Assembly: GCF_003051005.1 (NCBI RefSeq)
Contig: NZ_QAOW01000001.1
Coordinates: 1,426,001-1,490,000 of the forward strand
DNA: 64,000 nt
Direction of reading: 5' to 3'
Origin: Rhodococcus sp. OK519
GTDB lineage: Bacteria > Actinomycetota > Actinomycetes > Mycobacteriales > Mycobacteriaceae
Part shown: piece after piece, positions 28,923 to 38,051 of the stretch
How positions within the stretch are numbered: position 1 is the first letter of the stretch
Layout of the letters: each line of letters opens with the position of its first letter
Notes under the pieces: generated by a model
Database searches by the model: none
Seen by the model: only the letters and a program-made list of their open reading frames with translations
Told to the model about the DNA's origin: nothing
Made by a program: the position numbers and the translations under genes

Positions 28923-29477
28923 GTGATGAACGACGGAACGCGGCAAGCGCTGGTGAAGGCTGGTGTCGAGCTGCTCGAGGAAACGGGATCGGCCGACGTC
29001 GGACTGCGGGCCATCGCCCGCCGTGCCGGCGTCTCGCACGGGGCGCCACGCCGCTGGTTCCCCACACACCGAAGCCTGCTTGCAGCGATCGCAGAGGTGG
29101 GATTGGCTGATCTCGCGACGGTCTTGGCCGAGGCGGCCGAACGGTCGGGGAGCGATCTCACCGAGGTGGCCGAGGCGTACGTCGCTTTCGCGGTGGGTCG
29201 GCCGGCGATGTTCACGCTCATTTTCCGGCACGACCTACTCGAGGGTTCCGGCGCCGAATTGCGGACCGTGTCGCAACCGTTGTTCCGATGGCTCGTCGAG
29301 ATGGTCGAGCGTGTGTCGGGAGGCGGTGAACCCGAGGTGCGGGCGGCGGCGCTGTGGGTCGGCATCCACGGCATCGCCGTACTTGCGGCGACCGGTTCGC
29401 TCGAACTCGCCACCGACGGTGTCGATCGGCGGCGCGTGATCGGGACGGTCGTACGAAACAGTTTGTCGTCGAGGTGA
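28923..29477 (+). CDS. TetR-family regulator of the divergent acyltransferase
   Basis: The 184-residue protein has an N-terminal helix-turn-helix (VGLRAIARRAGVSHGAPRRW, about residues 26-45) and a C-terminal ligand domain with FTLIFRHDLL and AALWVGIHGIAVLA. The GTG at 28923 and the ATG at 28926 are both possible starts behind AGGAG. It is divergently arranged with the PlsC-like gene and separated by two identical palindromes, which makes it the probable local repressor. The inducer is unknown; fatty acyl compounds are a guess from the target. Confidence 0.85.
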   Translation: MMNDGTRQALVKAGVELLEETGSADVGLRAIARRAGVSHGAPRRWFPTHRSLLAAIAEVGLADLATVLAEAAERSGSDLTEVAEAYVAFAVGRPAMFTLIFRHDLLEGSGAELRTVSQPLFRWLVEMVERVSGGGEPEVRAAALWVGIHGIAVLAATGSLELATDGVDRRRVIGTVVRNSLSSR

Positions 29478-29510
29478 TCCGGTCGGGACGGTGGCGAATC
29501 GCCGACCTGC

Positions 29511-30245
29511 TCAGACAGGCGGTCGCAGCGCCGCGAACTCGTCCGTGACCCGCAGTTGCGTGTCGGTGAAGCGGTACAGTGCCGCCGGTCGACCGCCGGT
29601 CCGCCCTGAGCGGGCCGTGTTCCCGGTGGCGGTAATGACCCCGCGACGGGTGAGAACACGCTGCAAATTCGTCGTATCCACCTGGTAACCCAGTGCAGCG
29701 CAGTAGATTTCACGTAGCGTCGACATCGTGAACTCGTCCGGCGCCAGGGCGAACGCGATGTTCGTGTACGACAGCTTCGCGGCCAGGCGGGTGCGGGCGT
29801 GCTCGACCACCGTGCCGTGGTCGAACGACATCTCCGGCAGTGCCGAGACTGGATGCCACGCGGTGTCCGCCGGGATTTGGGGATCGGCGGGGAGCGGGAC
29901 CAGGCCAAGGTAGGTCGATGCGATGCGGCGATCGCCGGGCACGCGGTGTGGATCGCTGAATACCGACAACTGTTCCAGGTGTGCCACCTCGCGGACGTCG
30001 ACCTTCTCGGCGAGCTGGCGTCGGGCCGACGTCTTGAGGTCCTCGTCGTCGCGCAGGGTGCCGCCGGGCAGCGACCACGTGCCCTTCTGCGGGTCGAGTG
30101 CGCGCTGCCACAACAGCACCATCAGTTCGTCGGTGCGGCACCCGGTGGGCCCGTGATGGTCGTCACCTGCGGTGATGGTTCGCGCAGTCGGACGAACCTG
30201 GAACACCGCGGTGAGCACTTCGTGGACGGTGCTACCATGTGGCAT
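29511..30245 (-). CDS. nrtR: NrtR-type Nudix transcriptional regulator of NAD synthesis
   Basis: The 244-residue protein joins an N-terminal Nudix-like domain ([20 protein letters not shown], where the Nudix box is degenerate: the usual REUxEE glutamates are partly replaced) to a C-terminal winged helix ([20 protein letters not shown]). This pairing defines the NrtR family, which senses NAD metabolites and represses NAD genes; in mycobacteria and corynebacteria it controls nadA-nadC (as I recall, called NdnR in the latter). It is divergent from nadA. The ATG at 30245 abuts a 23-bp palindrome that is probably its operator. Loss of box residues suggests it binds rather than hydrolyses its ligand. 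Confidence 0.88.
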   Translation of the reverse strand: MPHGSTVHEVLTAVFQVRPTARTITAGDDHHGPTGCRTDELMVLLWQRALDPQKGTWSLPGGTLRDDEDLKTSARRQLAEKVDVREVAHLEQLSVFSDPHRVPGDRRIASTYLGLVPLPADPQIPADTAWHPVSALPEMSFDHGTVVEHARTRLAAKLSYTNIAFALAPDEFTMSTLREIYCAALGYQVDTTNLQRVLTRRGVITATGNTARSGRTGGRPAALYRFTDTQLRVTDEFAALRPPV

Positions 30246-30268
30246 GTTTTCGATCCTAAGTCGAAAAC
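30246..30268. promoter_or_regulatory. NrtR operator palindrome between nrtR and nadA
   Basis: GTTTTCGA at 30246-30253 and TCGAAAAC at 30261-30268 form a perfect 8-bp inverted repeat around a 7-base spacer. It begins at the base next to the nrtR start codon, so NrtR would control both itself and nadABC. A smaller palindrome, ATTTCGGAAAT, lies a few bases further toward nadA. Confidence 0.75.
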
Positions 30269-30348
30269 CTCGATTTCGGAAATTCGGGCCAGCCCGCCCG
30301 GGTTGTAGTGACGGAGCCGTCGAAGAGGCTTCGAAAGAAGGAGTGGCC

Positions 30349-31380
30349 ATGACCTCCACGTTGTGGGCGGGTGCAGGACAGATCGTGGACGGCCCCGGTG
30401 GGTACACCGGCGTCGAGGCAGGGCCGGAGTGGGCGGCCGAGGTCCGCCGTCTGGCCAAGGAGCGCAACGCCACGATTCTGGCGCACAACTACCAGCTGCC
30501 CGAGATCCAGGACGTGGCCGACCACGTCGGCGACTCGCTGGCGCTCTCGCGGATCGCCGCGGAGGCCGAGGAGGGCACGATCGTGTTCTGCGGCGTCCAC
30601 TTCATGGCCGAGACCGCCAAGATTCTGAGCCCCGAGAAGACCGTGCTGATCCCGGACGAGCGGGCCGGTTGCTCGCTCGCCGACTCGATCACCGCCGATC
30701 AGCTGCGGGAGTGGAAGGCCGAGCACCCCGAAGCGCTGGTGGTGTCCTACGTGAACACCACCGCCGAGGTGAAGGGTCTGACCGACATCTGCTGCACGTC
30801 GTCCAACGCGGTCGACGTCGTCGCGTCGATCGACCCGGACCGCGAGGTGCTGTTCCTTCCCGACCAGTTCCTCGGCGCGCACGTCAAGCGCGTGACCGGC
30901 CGCGAGAACATGCACATCTGGGCGGGCGAGTGCCACGTGCACGCCGGCATCAACGGCGACGAGCTCACCGCCAAGGCGAAGAGCCACCCGGACGCCGAAC
31001 TGTTCGTCCACCCCGAGTGCGGCTGCGCGACGTCGGCGCTGTACCTCGCTGGTGAGGGCTTCGTGCCCGAGGACAAGGTCAAGATCCTCTCGACCGGCGG
31101 CATGCTCGACGCCGCCCGCGAGACCGGCGCCAAGCAGGTCCTCGTCGCCACCGAGGTCGGCATGCTGCACCAGCTGCGCAAGGCCGCGCCGGGCGTCGAC
31201 TTCCAGGCCGTCAACGACCGCGCGTCGTGCCCGTACATGAAGATGATCACCGCGGCGGCCCTGCTGCGCTGCCTCGTCGAGGGCAAGGACGAGGTCCACG
31301 TGGCACCCGATGTCGCCGAGCGCGCACGAAAGTCCGTGCAGCGCATGATCGAGATCGGAAACCCCGGCGGCGGAGAGTAG
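30349..31380 (+). CDS. nadA: Quinolinate synthase
   Basis: The 343-residue iron-sulfur enzyme condenses iminoaspartate with dihydroxyacetone phosphate to quinolinate in de novo NAD synthesis. Motifs include [16 protein letters not shown] near the start, CCTSSNA, HPECGC and the C-terminal RASCPYMKM; cysteines in these three regions ligate the 4Fe-4S cluster. The ATG at 30349 follows AAGGAG by five bases. nadB starts on the last base of its stop codon. Confidence 0.96.
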   Translation: MTSTLWAGAGQIVDGPGGYTGVEAGPEWAAEVRRLAKERNATILAHNYQLPEIQDVADHVGDSLALSRIAAEAEEGTIVFCGVHFMAETAKILSPEKTVLIPDERAGCSLADSITADQLREWKAEHPEALVVSYVNTTAEVKGLTDICCTSSNAVDVVASIDPDREVLFLPDQFLGAHVKRVTGRENMHIWAGECHVHAGINGDELTAKAKSHPDAELFVHPECGCATSALYLAGEGFVPEDKVKILSTGGMLDAARETGAKQVLVATEVGMLHQLRKAAPGVDFQAVNDRASCPYMKMITAAALLRCLVEGKDEVHVAPDVAERARKSVQRMIEIGNPGGGE

Positions 31381-32957
31381 TGGCCGCCGGCCACGGGGGT
31401 GACGGGGTCGTGTGGGAGGCGCGCGCCGACGTCGTGGTCGTCGGCGGCGGTGTTGCGGGTCTGACGGCTGCGCGGGTCGCCGCGGAGCGGGGTCTGCAGG
31501 TCCTCGTGGTGAGCAAGGGCGGACCCACCGACACCGCGACGCAGTACGCGCAGGGCGGCATCGCCGTGGTCGGCGATCCGCGGACCGACTCGGTCGACTC
31601 CCATACCGGCGACACGTGTGTCGCGGGGGTGGGACTGTGCGACGAGGCCGCGGTGCGCTCGATCGTGTCCTCCGGGCGTGAGGCGTTCGCGGCGCTGACC
31701 GCGCTGGGGGCGGTGTTCGACGTCGGTGCGGACGGCGCAGTCGCCCGCACGCGCGAGGGTGGGCACAGCACGCGCCGTATCGTCCACGCGGGCGGTGACG
31801 CGACCGGAGCCGAGGTGCAGCGGGCGTTGAACGCCGCCGGAATGCCGGTGCTGTTCGGAGCGGCCGCCGCCCGGGTCACCACCGACCGGACCGGGGTCAC
31901 CGGTCTGATCGTGTTGTCGGACAGGGGAGTCGGAGTCATTCACGCGCCGTCCGTGGTTCTCGCCACCGGCGGTCTGGGGCAGCTGTACTCGTGCAGCACC
32001 AATCCGCCCGGCGCCACCGCTGACGGCATCGCGCTGGCGCTCGAAGCCGGTGCGGCCGTGGCTGATCTCGAGTTCGTTCAGTTCCACCCCACGGTGCTGT
32101 TCGCGCCCGGCGGGGTGGGACGACGCCCGCTCATCAGCGAGGCCGTGCGCGGTGAGGGCGCCCGGCTCGTCGATGCCGAGGGTCGGTCGGTCACCGCCGG
32201 TGTACATCCGCAGGGCGATCTGGCGCCGCGCGATGTCGTCTCCCGGGCCATCGCGCAGCGGCTGCGGGACAGCGGCAGCGATCACGTCTATCTCGACGCG
32301 CGGCACCTGACGGGATTCGTGTCGCGCTTCCCGACCGTGACCGCGTCGTGCCTGGACGCGGGTATCGACCCGTCCGAACAGCTGATCCCGGTGGCGCCGG
32401 CAGCGCACTATTCGTGTGGTGGCGTGATCACCGATGTGCACGGCCGGACCGAGATCGCGGGGCTGTTCGCGGCCGGCGAGGTGGCCCGCACGGGCCTGCA
32501 CGGCGCCAATCGGCTGGCGTCGAACAGCCTGCTCGAGGGGCTCGTCGTGGGCGAGCGCGTGGGTCACGCGGCGGCGGAGCGTGCCGACCTGTCGGTCGAG
32601 GCGACCGACCTGTTGCTGCCGTTCCGGCGCCGGGCACCGCGTGATCGCGTGCAGGCGCTCATGACCGCGCATGCCTCGGTGGTCCGGGACGGCGCCGGGC
32701 TCGCCTCCGCGGCAACCGAGCTGGGCCGTAGCGGCGTTGCCGTGGCCGGCAGCGGTGCGGCACTCGAGGACACCGCGCTCACGATCGCCGCGTCGGCACT
32801 CGTGATGGCGGCGTCCGTCCGCCGGGAGAGCCGCGGCTGCCACACCCGCACCGACTACCCGGACACGTCCGACTCGTTCCGCCGCAGCATCGAGGTGCGG
32901 ATCGGCCGAGACGGTGAACTCGAAGTACCGGAATTGCAATCGACAGGAGCACGATGA
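31380..32957 (+). CDS. nadB: L-aspartate oxidase
   Basis: The 525-residue flavoenzyme oxidises aspartate to iminoaspartate, which NadA uses. It has the dinucleotide motif GGGVAG near residue 23, the segment TQYAQGGIA, FVQFHPT and a succinate-dehydrogenase-like middle (SEAVRGEGARL). The C-terminal RRESRGCHTRTDYP is typical. The GTG at 31380 overlaps the nadA TAG by one base, and its ribosome-binding site GGAGAG lies inside nadA, so translation is coupled. Its end overlaps nadC by four bases. Confidence 0.96.
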   Translation: MAAGHGGDGVVWEARADVVVVGGGVAGLTAARVAAERGLQVLVVSKGGPTDTATQYAQGGIAVVGDPRTDSVDSHTGDTCVAGVGLCDEAAVRSIVSSGREAFAALTALGAVFDVGADGAVARTREGGHSTRRIVHAGGDATGAEVQRALNAAGMPVLFGAAAARVTTDRTGVTGLIVLSDRGVGVIHAPSVVLATGGLGQLYSCSTNPPGATADGIALALEAGAAVADLEFVQFHPTVLFAPGGVGRRPLISEAVRGEGARLVDAEGRSVTAGVHPQGDLAPRDVVSRAIAQRLRDSGSDHVYLDARHLTGFVSRFPTVTASCLDAGIDPSEQLIPVAPAAHYSCGGVITDVHGRTEIAGLFAAGEVARTGLHGANRLASNSLLEGLVVGERVGHAAAERADLSVEATDLLLPFRRRAPRDRVQALMTAHASVVRDGAGLASAATELGRSGVAVAGSGAALEDTALTIAASALVMAASVRRESRGCHTRTDYPDTSDSFRRSIEVRIGRDGELEVPELQSTGAR

Positions 32958-33814
32958 CCACGCTGGACCGACTCGATCCGCAGGAGACGCTCGCGTTGGT
33001 GCGCACGGCGCTCGACGAGGATCTCCGCTACGGCCCGGACATCACCTCGGTCGCGACGGTGCCCGAGGACGCCGTCGCGACGGCGTCTGTGGTCACCCGC
33101 TCGGTGGGCACCGTGGCGGGCATCGACATCGGGCTGACCGTCCTCGACGAGGTGATCGGCGTCGGCAACTACGAGGTCGTGGACCGCGTGGTGGACGGAA
33201 CCCGCGTGCAGCCGGGCGATTCGGTGCTGACGGTGACCGCGCCCACGCGTGGGCTGCTCACCGCGGAGCGCACCATGCTGAACCTCGTGTGCCACCTGTC
33301 CGGCATCGCGACCGCGACGTCGGCGTGGGTCGACGCCGTCGACGGCACGGACTGCAAGATCCGCGACAGCCGCAAGACCCTGCCCGGGCTGCGCGGGCTG
33401 CAGAAGTACGCGGTCCGTGTGGGTGGCGGTGTGAACCATCGGATGGGTCTCGGTGACGCGGCCCTCATCAAGGACAACCACGTCGCCGCGGCGGGTTCCG
33501 TGGTCGCGGCACTGCGTGCGGTGAAGGCCGTCGCCCCGGACATCGAGTGCGAGGTGGAGGTCGACAACCTCACCCAGCTCGACGAGGTGCTTGGCGAAGG
33601 CGTCGAACTCGTTCTGCTGGACAACTTCCCGCTGTGGCAGACGCAGATCGCGGTGCAACGGCGTGACACTCTCTCGCCGACCACCAGGCTCGAGTCGTCG
33701 GGCGGACTGACGCTCGGCGTCGCTGCGGACTACGCCGCGACCGGGGTCGACTACCTGGCGGTGGGTGCACTGACGCACTCGGTCACCGTGCTGGATCTCG
33801 GCCTGGATATGTAG
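32954..33814 (+). CDS. nadC: Nicotinate-nucleotide pyrophosphorylase (carboxylating)
   Basis: The 286-residue enzyme converts quinolinate and phosphoribosyl pyrophosphate to nicotinate mononucleotide. Conserved parts are the N-terminal DEDLRYGPDIT, the active-site stretch DSRKTLPGLR, the GGGVNHRMGL loop, IKDNH and the barrel strands EVEVDNL and LLDNF. It begins in an ATGA overlap with nadB and ends six bases before the following flavoprotein gene, which may belong to the same transcript. Confidence 0.96.
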   Translation: MTTLDRLDPQETLALVRTALDEDLRYGPDITSVATVPEDAVATASVVTRSVGTVAGIDIGLTVLDEVIGVGNYEVVDRVVDGTRVQPGDSVLTVTAPTRGLLTAERTMLNLVCHLSGIATATSAWVDAVDGTDCKIRDSRKTLPGLRGLQKYAVRVGGGVNHRMGLGDAALIKDNHVAAAGSVVAALRAVKAVAPDIECEVEVDNLTQLDEVLGEGVELVLLDNFPLWQTQIAVQRRDTLSPTTRLESSGGLTLGVAADYAATGVDYLAVGALTHSVTVLDLGLDM

Positions 33815-33820
33815 CGCGCC

Positions 33821-34435
33821 ATGTCACACGTGATGCTGCTCCTCGCGCACCCTCGCCCGGACAGCTTCTGCCATGCGATCGCGGACCGGATCCGATCGGT
33901 GCTGACCACGTCCGGGCACGACGTGCGCTTCCACGACCTGTACGCCGAGTCGTTCGATCCGATCGTCTCGGCCGAGGAGGCCTACACGACGGGGGAATCG
34001 GTCGAGGCCTACCTGGCGCGCGAGGCCGACACCGTCGTCGGACGTCACCGCATGGAACTGCAGGACGCCCGCGGTCTCGTCGTCGTCCATCCCAACTGGT
34101 GGGGAAAGCCGCCGGCGATCCTGTCCGGGTGGATGGACCGGGTCGTGGTCCCCGGCGTCGCCTACCGTCTGTCCGACGCGACCGGTGTACCGGAGAGTCT
34201 CGTCGCGGTCGAGAGGATGCTCGTGGTGAACACCTCGGACACCACCGCCGAACGAGAGGCCGCGGTGTTCGGGGACCCGCTCGAGGCGATCTGGGGGCGG
34301 TGCCTGGCGCCGTATCTCGGCGACCCGTCCTTCGTCCGCCAGGTCCTGCGGCCGGTGACCGACGCGACAGCGGCGCAGCGGGCCGCCTGGCTCGAAGACA
34401 CTGCGGACCGGGCCCGCTCGCTGTTCTGTCGCTGA
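33821..34435 (+). CDS. NAD(P)H:quinone oxidoreductase-like flavodoxin-fold protein
   Basis: The 204-residue protein belongs to the NQO/MdaB family of FMN or FAD enzymes that reduce quinones. Evidence is the N-terminal strand MLLLAHPRPDSFCHA, HDLYAESFDP, and the flavin/active-site segment VVVHPNWWGKPPAILSGWMD. It starts six bases after nadC on the same strand, so it is probably the last gene of the nad operon, although this linkage is not part of the M. tuberculosis arrangement. The natural substrate is unknown. Confidence 0.85.
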   Translation: MSHVMLLLAHPRPDSFCHAIADRIRSVLTTSGHDVRFHDLYAESFDPIVSAEEAYTTGESVEAYLAREADTVVGRHRMELQDARGLVVVHPNWWGKPPAILSGWMDRVVVPGVAYRLSDATGVPESLVAVERMLVVNTSDTTAEREAAVFGDPLEAIWGRCLAPYLGDPSFVRQVLRPVTDATAAQRAAWLEDTADRARSLFCR

Positions 34436-34548
34436 ATCCACTCCGGTAGTCGGCAGCGCCGATGACGGGTGCGTCCTCGCTCACAGTTGATCTTGAAACG
34501 TCCTTAGCTGGGCGAAATGTCTGAAAGACTCCACACGTCGGGGAGTCC

Positions 34549-37197
34549 ATGCAGGGTCGACGGAGGAGCGATGTGTCGCAGCAGAATTCGGATCGAACTG
34601 TGTCCGGCGACGGCGCCTCGACTCCCTCGGCGGTCGAGGTCTCCACGGCTGACCCTGCAGCACATGGCGGAATGGAGGTGCCGCGACTGTCGGTGACGGT
34701 TCAGCCCCGTGCGGACCTCTACTCGCTCCTCGACTCGGTCGTCGCGCGTGAGGTGCCCGGCCGGGTGCTGATCTGCGCCGCCGCGGGCACCGGGAAGACC
34801 GTGCTGCTCGTCGACTGGCTCGAGCGGACCGCCCGGGATCGGACGGTGATGTGGGTGACGCTCGGGCCCGACGACAACGACGTGCGGAGGCTGGAGAGCA
34901 CGCTGGACAACGTGAGGTTGGGTGTCCAGACCGCGCGACGCCCGGTCATCGTGGTGTTCGATGATGCCCACGCACTGAGTGACGACGCGGCGCTCGGCAT
35001 GTTGGCCGCGTTCATGGAGTCGGCGCCCGCCCATTCGACGGTGATCCTCGCGTGCCGCAGATCCCCGCAACTGCCGCTGACGCGCTACGCGATCGAGGGC
35101 TCATTGACCTGGATCGGCTGGGAGGAGCTGGCACTCGATCTTCGGTCGGTCGCCGCGATCGTCGCCGAACACGGTGGCGTCCTCGGTGCGGCGGACCTGG
35201 ACACGCTCCATGACTTGACGCAGGGTTGGGCCGTGCCGGTGCGTATCGCCGCGATCAGGCTGGCACTGTACGGCGATCCGGGCGCGGCGATCGCCGACCT
35301 GGTCCGGCATCCACAACCGATTTCCGAGTACGTCGTAGCGGAGACTCTGGGTGCACTGCCCGGCTATCTCGTGCGGTTCATCGAGGCGACCAGCATCGTC
35401 GATTCGTTCGACCCCGATCTGGCGGAGCAACTCGACGAAGCGAACGTGGACCGGGCGCTCGCGGATCGGGAGCGTCTCGGGGTACCGATACGTCGATTCG
35501 TCTCGGGTGCCAAAGAGTTGCAGTACAGCTGGCACCCACTTCTCAGGTCGCATGTCCGGGCCGCCCTGCGCGGACGGGACCCCAACCTGTCCACGCGCCT
35601 GCAGATGATCGCAGCACGGTGGTTTCAGGATTCGGGGCGACCGGTGGCAGCACTGGAGCAGATGGTCGCGGCCGCCGACGAAGACGCGATCGAGGAGTTC
35701 GTCTTTCGGCACGGCGTCACCGCGGTGTTCGACCGACGGGCCGAAGAGATGTTCGGGCTCCTGGGCACGCGCTACGGCGACCTGCCGGGCGTGCCGCAAC
35801 TGCGGGCGCTGGCAGCTCTCGAACTGAACTATCCGGACGCGGCACGTGCACATCTGCGCGCCGCGGCGTCGAAGTCGACCGCGCAGAGATTCCGCGTGGT
35901 CGCCGACGCGTTCACGACGGCGCTGGAGGTCGAGTGCGTCATCCTCGGCGGCGGCGCGGTTGCCGACGGGATGTCCGCCCGCCTCGAGGCGTGCCCGGCA
36001 ACTGGCAACGTCGACCTGGATTGCTATGTCCTTCTACAGGATGCGCTCGCCCGCATGTTCCGGGGAGATCTCGCCCAGAGTGAACGGATACTGCGACAGG
36101 CGCTCACGCTCGCAGACGTCGGCGCTCATCCGCGCCAAGTACTGCGCAGCCTCGCGAGGCTGGCGGTGCTGTCCGGTATCCAGGGCGAGTTCGAGACGAT
36201 GAGAGTGCGAGCCGCACGTGCGCTGGACTACGCGGTCGAGCACGGCGTGTCCGATCGCATCGACGCATTCCAGTGTGCGGCAGCGATCTTGATGGACGCC
36301 CACATGCGCTTCGAGGTGCTGCCGGAGAACAGCCCTGTCCATGCCCTGGTATCCGCATTGCGGCGACACTTTCGGCCCGACGGGACGACCGCCCCGGTTT
36401 CCGGGACCCACGCATCGGTCGCGTTCGCACTCCTGCGGACACGCCGGACTGCCCGCCCGACTCCCGACGACGCGGATGCCGCCGGCCGGGCACTGATCAA
36501 GTTGTTCCGGGGCGGCCCGCAATCGGGCCTGAGCAACATCTACATCACCATCGTGGTCGCGGTCCTGTTGAATGCCGGGCGAACCAACACCGCCGCAGAG
36601 GTGATCGACCACGCAGTTCGCGTGTTCGGGGACTCGCCCGACGTGATGGTGGCGCGGGCGATGACGGCCCTCTCGGGGGGCGACACGGCCACGGCGCGCG
36701 AGTTCGTCGGTACGGTGCTGAGCTCACACCTCAGCCCGACGCTCGGGGTACGGGCCTGGCTCGTCGACGCGGTGGTCGCGTATCGCGAACGCCGGAGTGC
36801 TGACGCCTCCGCATCCCTTGCGCGGGCTCTCGAACGCGCCGAACCGAATCGCACGGTGAGCCCCTTCGTCGACCACGCCGCCGATGTGGCCGACATGTTC
36901 GCGTCGTTGCCGTCGGAAGGCCAGTACACGCACGCGTTCGTGGTGCACGTCGGGGCGAAGCTGGCCGAAGCGAACGCCGGTCGCAATCCCGGCCTCACCC
37001 GCACCGAGCGGCTGATCCTCACCCAGTTGTCCACCGGAAAGCCTCTGCGCGCCATCGCCGGTGACCTGCACGTCTCGCTGAACACCGTGCGCACACACAC
37101 TCGCAATGTGTATCGCAAGCTCGAAGCGTCGAGTCGGGCCGAAGCACTCGGGAACGCCCGGCGCCGTGGGCTACTCGTCGCCCGCGACCATCCGTAG
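34549..37197 (+). CDS. LAL-type LuxR-family transcriptional regulator
   Basis: The 882-residue protein has an N-terminal ATPase domain with Walker A AAAGTGKT near residue 84 and Walker B VIVVFDDAHAL near residue 134, a long middle of helical repeats, and a C-terminal LuxR helix-turn-helix (LTRTERLILTQLSTGKPLRA, then SLNTVRTHTRNVYRKL) in the last 70 residues. MalT-like proteins of this kind bind ATP and an inducer and activate nearby or distant operons. The ATG at 34549 is close to GGGGAG. It is convergent with the sigma factor gene, only 32 bases apart. The target is unknown. Confidence 0.88.
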   Translation: MQGRRRSDVSQQNSDRTVSGDGASTPSAVEVSTADPAAHGGMEVPRLSVTVQPRADLYSLLDSVVAREVPGRVLICAAAGTGKTVLLVDWLERTARDRTVMWVTLGPDDNDVRRLESTLDNVRLGVQTARRPVIVVFDDAHALSDDAALGMLAAFMESAPAHSTVILACRRSPQLPLTRYAIEGSLTWIGWEELALDLRSVAAIVAEHGGVLGAADLDTLHDLTQGWAVPVRIAAIRLALYGDPGAAIADLVRHPQPISEYVVAETLGALPGYLVRFIEATSIVDSFDPDLAEQLDEANVDRALADRERLGVPIRRFVSGAKELQYSWHPLLRSHVRAALRGRDPNLSTRLQMIAARWFQDSGRPVAALEQMVAAADEDAIEEFVFRHGVTAVFDRRAEEMFGLLGTRYGDLPGVPQLRALAALELNYPDAARAHLRAAASKSTAQRFRVVADAFTTALEVECVILGGGAVADGMSARLEACPATGNVDLDCYVLLQDALARMFRGDLAQSERILRQALTLADVGAHPRQVLRSLARLAVLSGIQGEFETMRVRAARALDYAVEHGVSDRIDAFQCAAAILMDAHMRFEVLPENSPVHALVSALRRHFRPDGTTAPVSGTHASVAFALLRTRRTARPTPDDADAAGRALIKLFRGGPQSGLSNIYITIVVAVLLNAGRTNTAAEVIDHAVRVFGDSPDVMVARAMTALSGGDTATAREFVGTVLSSHLSPTLGVRAWLVDAVVAYRERRSADASASLARALERAEPNRTVSPFVDHAADVADMFASLPSEGQYTHAFVVHVGAKLAEANAGRNPGLTRTERLILTQLSTGKPLRAIAGDLHVSLNTVRTHTRNVYRKLEASSRAEALGNARRRGLLVARDHP

Positions 37198-37229
37198 CCG
37201 TCGACGATTCGAGCCGGTTCCGAACACTC

Positions 37230-38051
37230 TCACGCCGCCACCGGATTGGGCCGCGTGAGCTGTATCCGAAGTTGTTCCAGGGCTTGCCGGAGCAATCGGG
37301 ATACGTGCATTTGAGACAGCCCGACGCGCTCCGCTATCTCTGCCTGGGAAAGCTGACAGAAATATCTGAGCCAGAGCAACTTGCGTTGGCGCTGGTCGAG
37401 TGGCGTCATCAGACGTCGGAGTAGATGTCGCTGTTCGACCCTCGAGAGGTCCGGATCGCATTCGCCGATCGACCGGTATCGGGTGTTCGCACCGTCGGGC
37501 TCGGCGGCGTCCAGTGATTCGCACGTGTACAGCTCGCCGGCATGTTCCGCCTCGGTGGCATCTTCCAGGCTCATCCCCAAGGACTCCGCAACCTCGTCGA
37601 GCCCCACGTGTCGGCCCAATTCGGTTGTCAGCGAAGCCGTTCTGTTTCGTACGGCCAGGTGAGACTCCTGAAGTCGGCGGGGGACGTGTGTGGCCCACGT
37701 GAAATCGCGGAAGTACTTGCGGATCTCCCCGCTGACTGTGGCGACGGCGTACGGAATGAAATCCGTGCCGCGGGTGGGGTCGAAGCGGCGGGTGGCGCCG
37801 ACCATAGCGAGAGCGGCCACCTGTTCGAGCTCCGCCAAGGGGACGCCTCTACTCCGGTAGCGGGCGGCGGCGCGGTATGCCATCGGTAGCGCGGAGACGC
37901 ACAGCTGATCGACGAGACGATCGTGTTCGGCCTCGTCGACCTCGTCGACCTCGCCATTGCCGAGGAGCAGTCGAAGGTCGTGCACGCAGCTACGTATCTT
38001 TTCGTCGCACAGTTCCCGGGTGGCGTCGGGTGAGCCGATGGTGGTGGGCAT
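37230..38051 (-). CDS. RNA polymerase sigma factor, SigB/SigF/SigG type
   Basis: The 273-residue protein contains sigma regions 2 to 4: region 2 around LAELEQVAALAMVGATRRFD and EIRKYFRD, region 3 around VPRRLQESHLAV and LDEVAESLGMSLEDA, and region 4 with LSQAEIAERVGLSQMHVSRL. This is the group 3 stress/sporulation class that includes mycobacterial SigF. The ATG at 38051 follows AGGA by seven bases; the frame is open upstream but lacks coding character. No anti-sigma gene is adjacent, unlike usual SigF operons. The gene is divergent from the large catalase, with 863 bases between them. Confidence 0.88.
   Translation of the reverse strand: MPTTIGSPDATRELCDEKIRSCVHDLRLLLGNGEVDEVDEAEHDRLVDQLCVSALPMAYRAAARYRSRGVPLAELEQVAALAMVGATRRFDPTRGTDFIPYAVATVSGEIRKYFRDFTWATHVPRRLQESHLAVRNRTASLTTELGRHVGLDEVAESLGMSLEDATEAEHAGELYTCESLDAAEPDGANTRYRSIGECDPDLSRVEQRHLLRRLMTPLDQRQRKLLWLRYFCQLSQAEIAERVGLSQMHVSRLLRQALEQLRIQLTRPNPVAA

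Noticed and set aside
29511-30488. Longer 325-residue form of NrtR
   Set aside because: The extra N-terminal residues would cross the operator palindrome and the nadA promoter, and the Nudix fold begins after the ATG at 30245.
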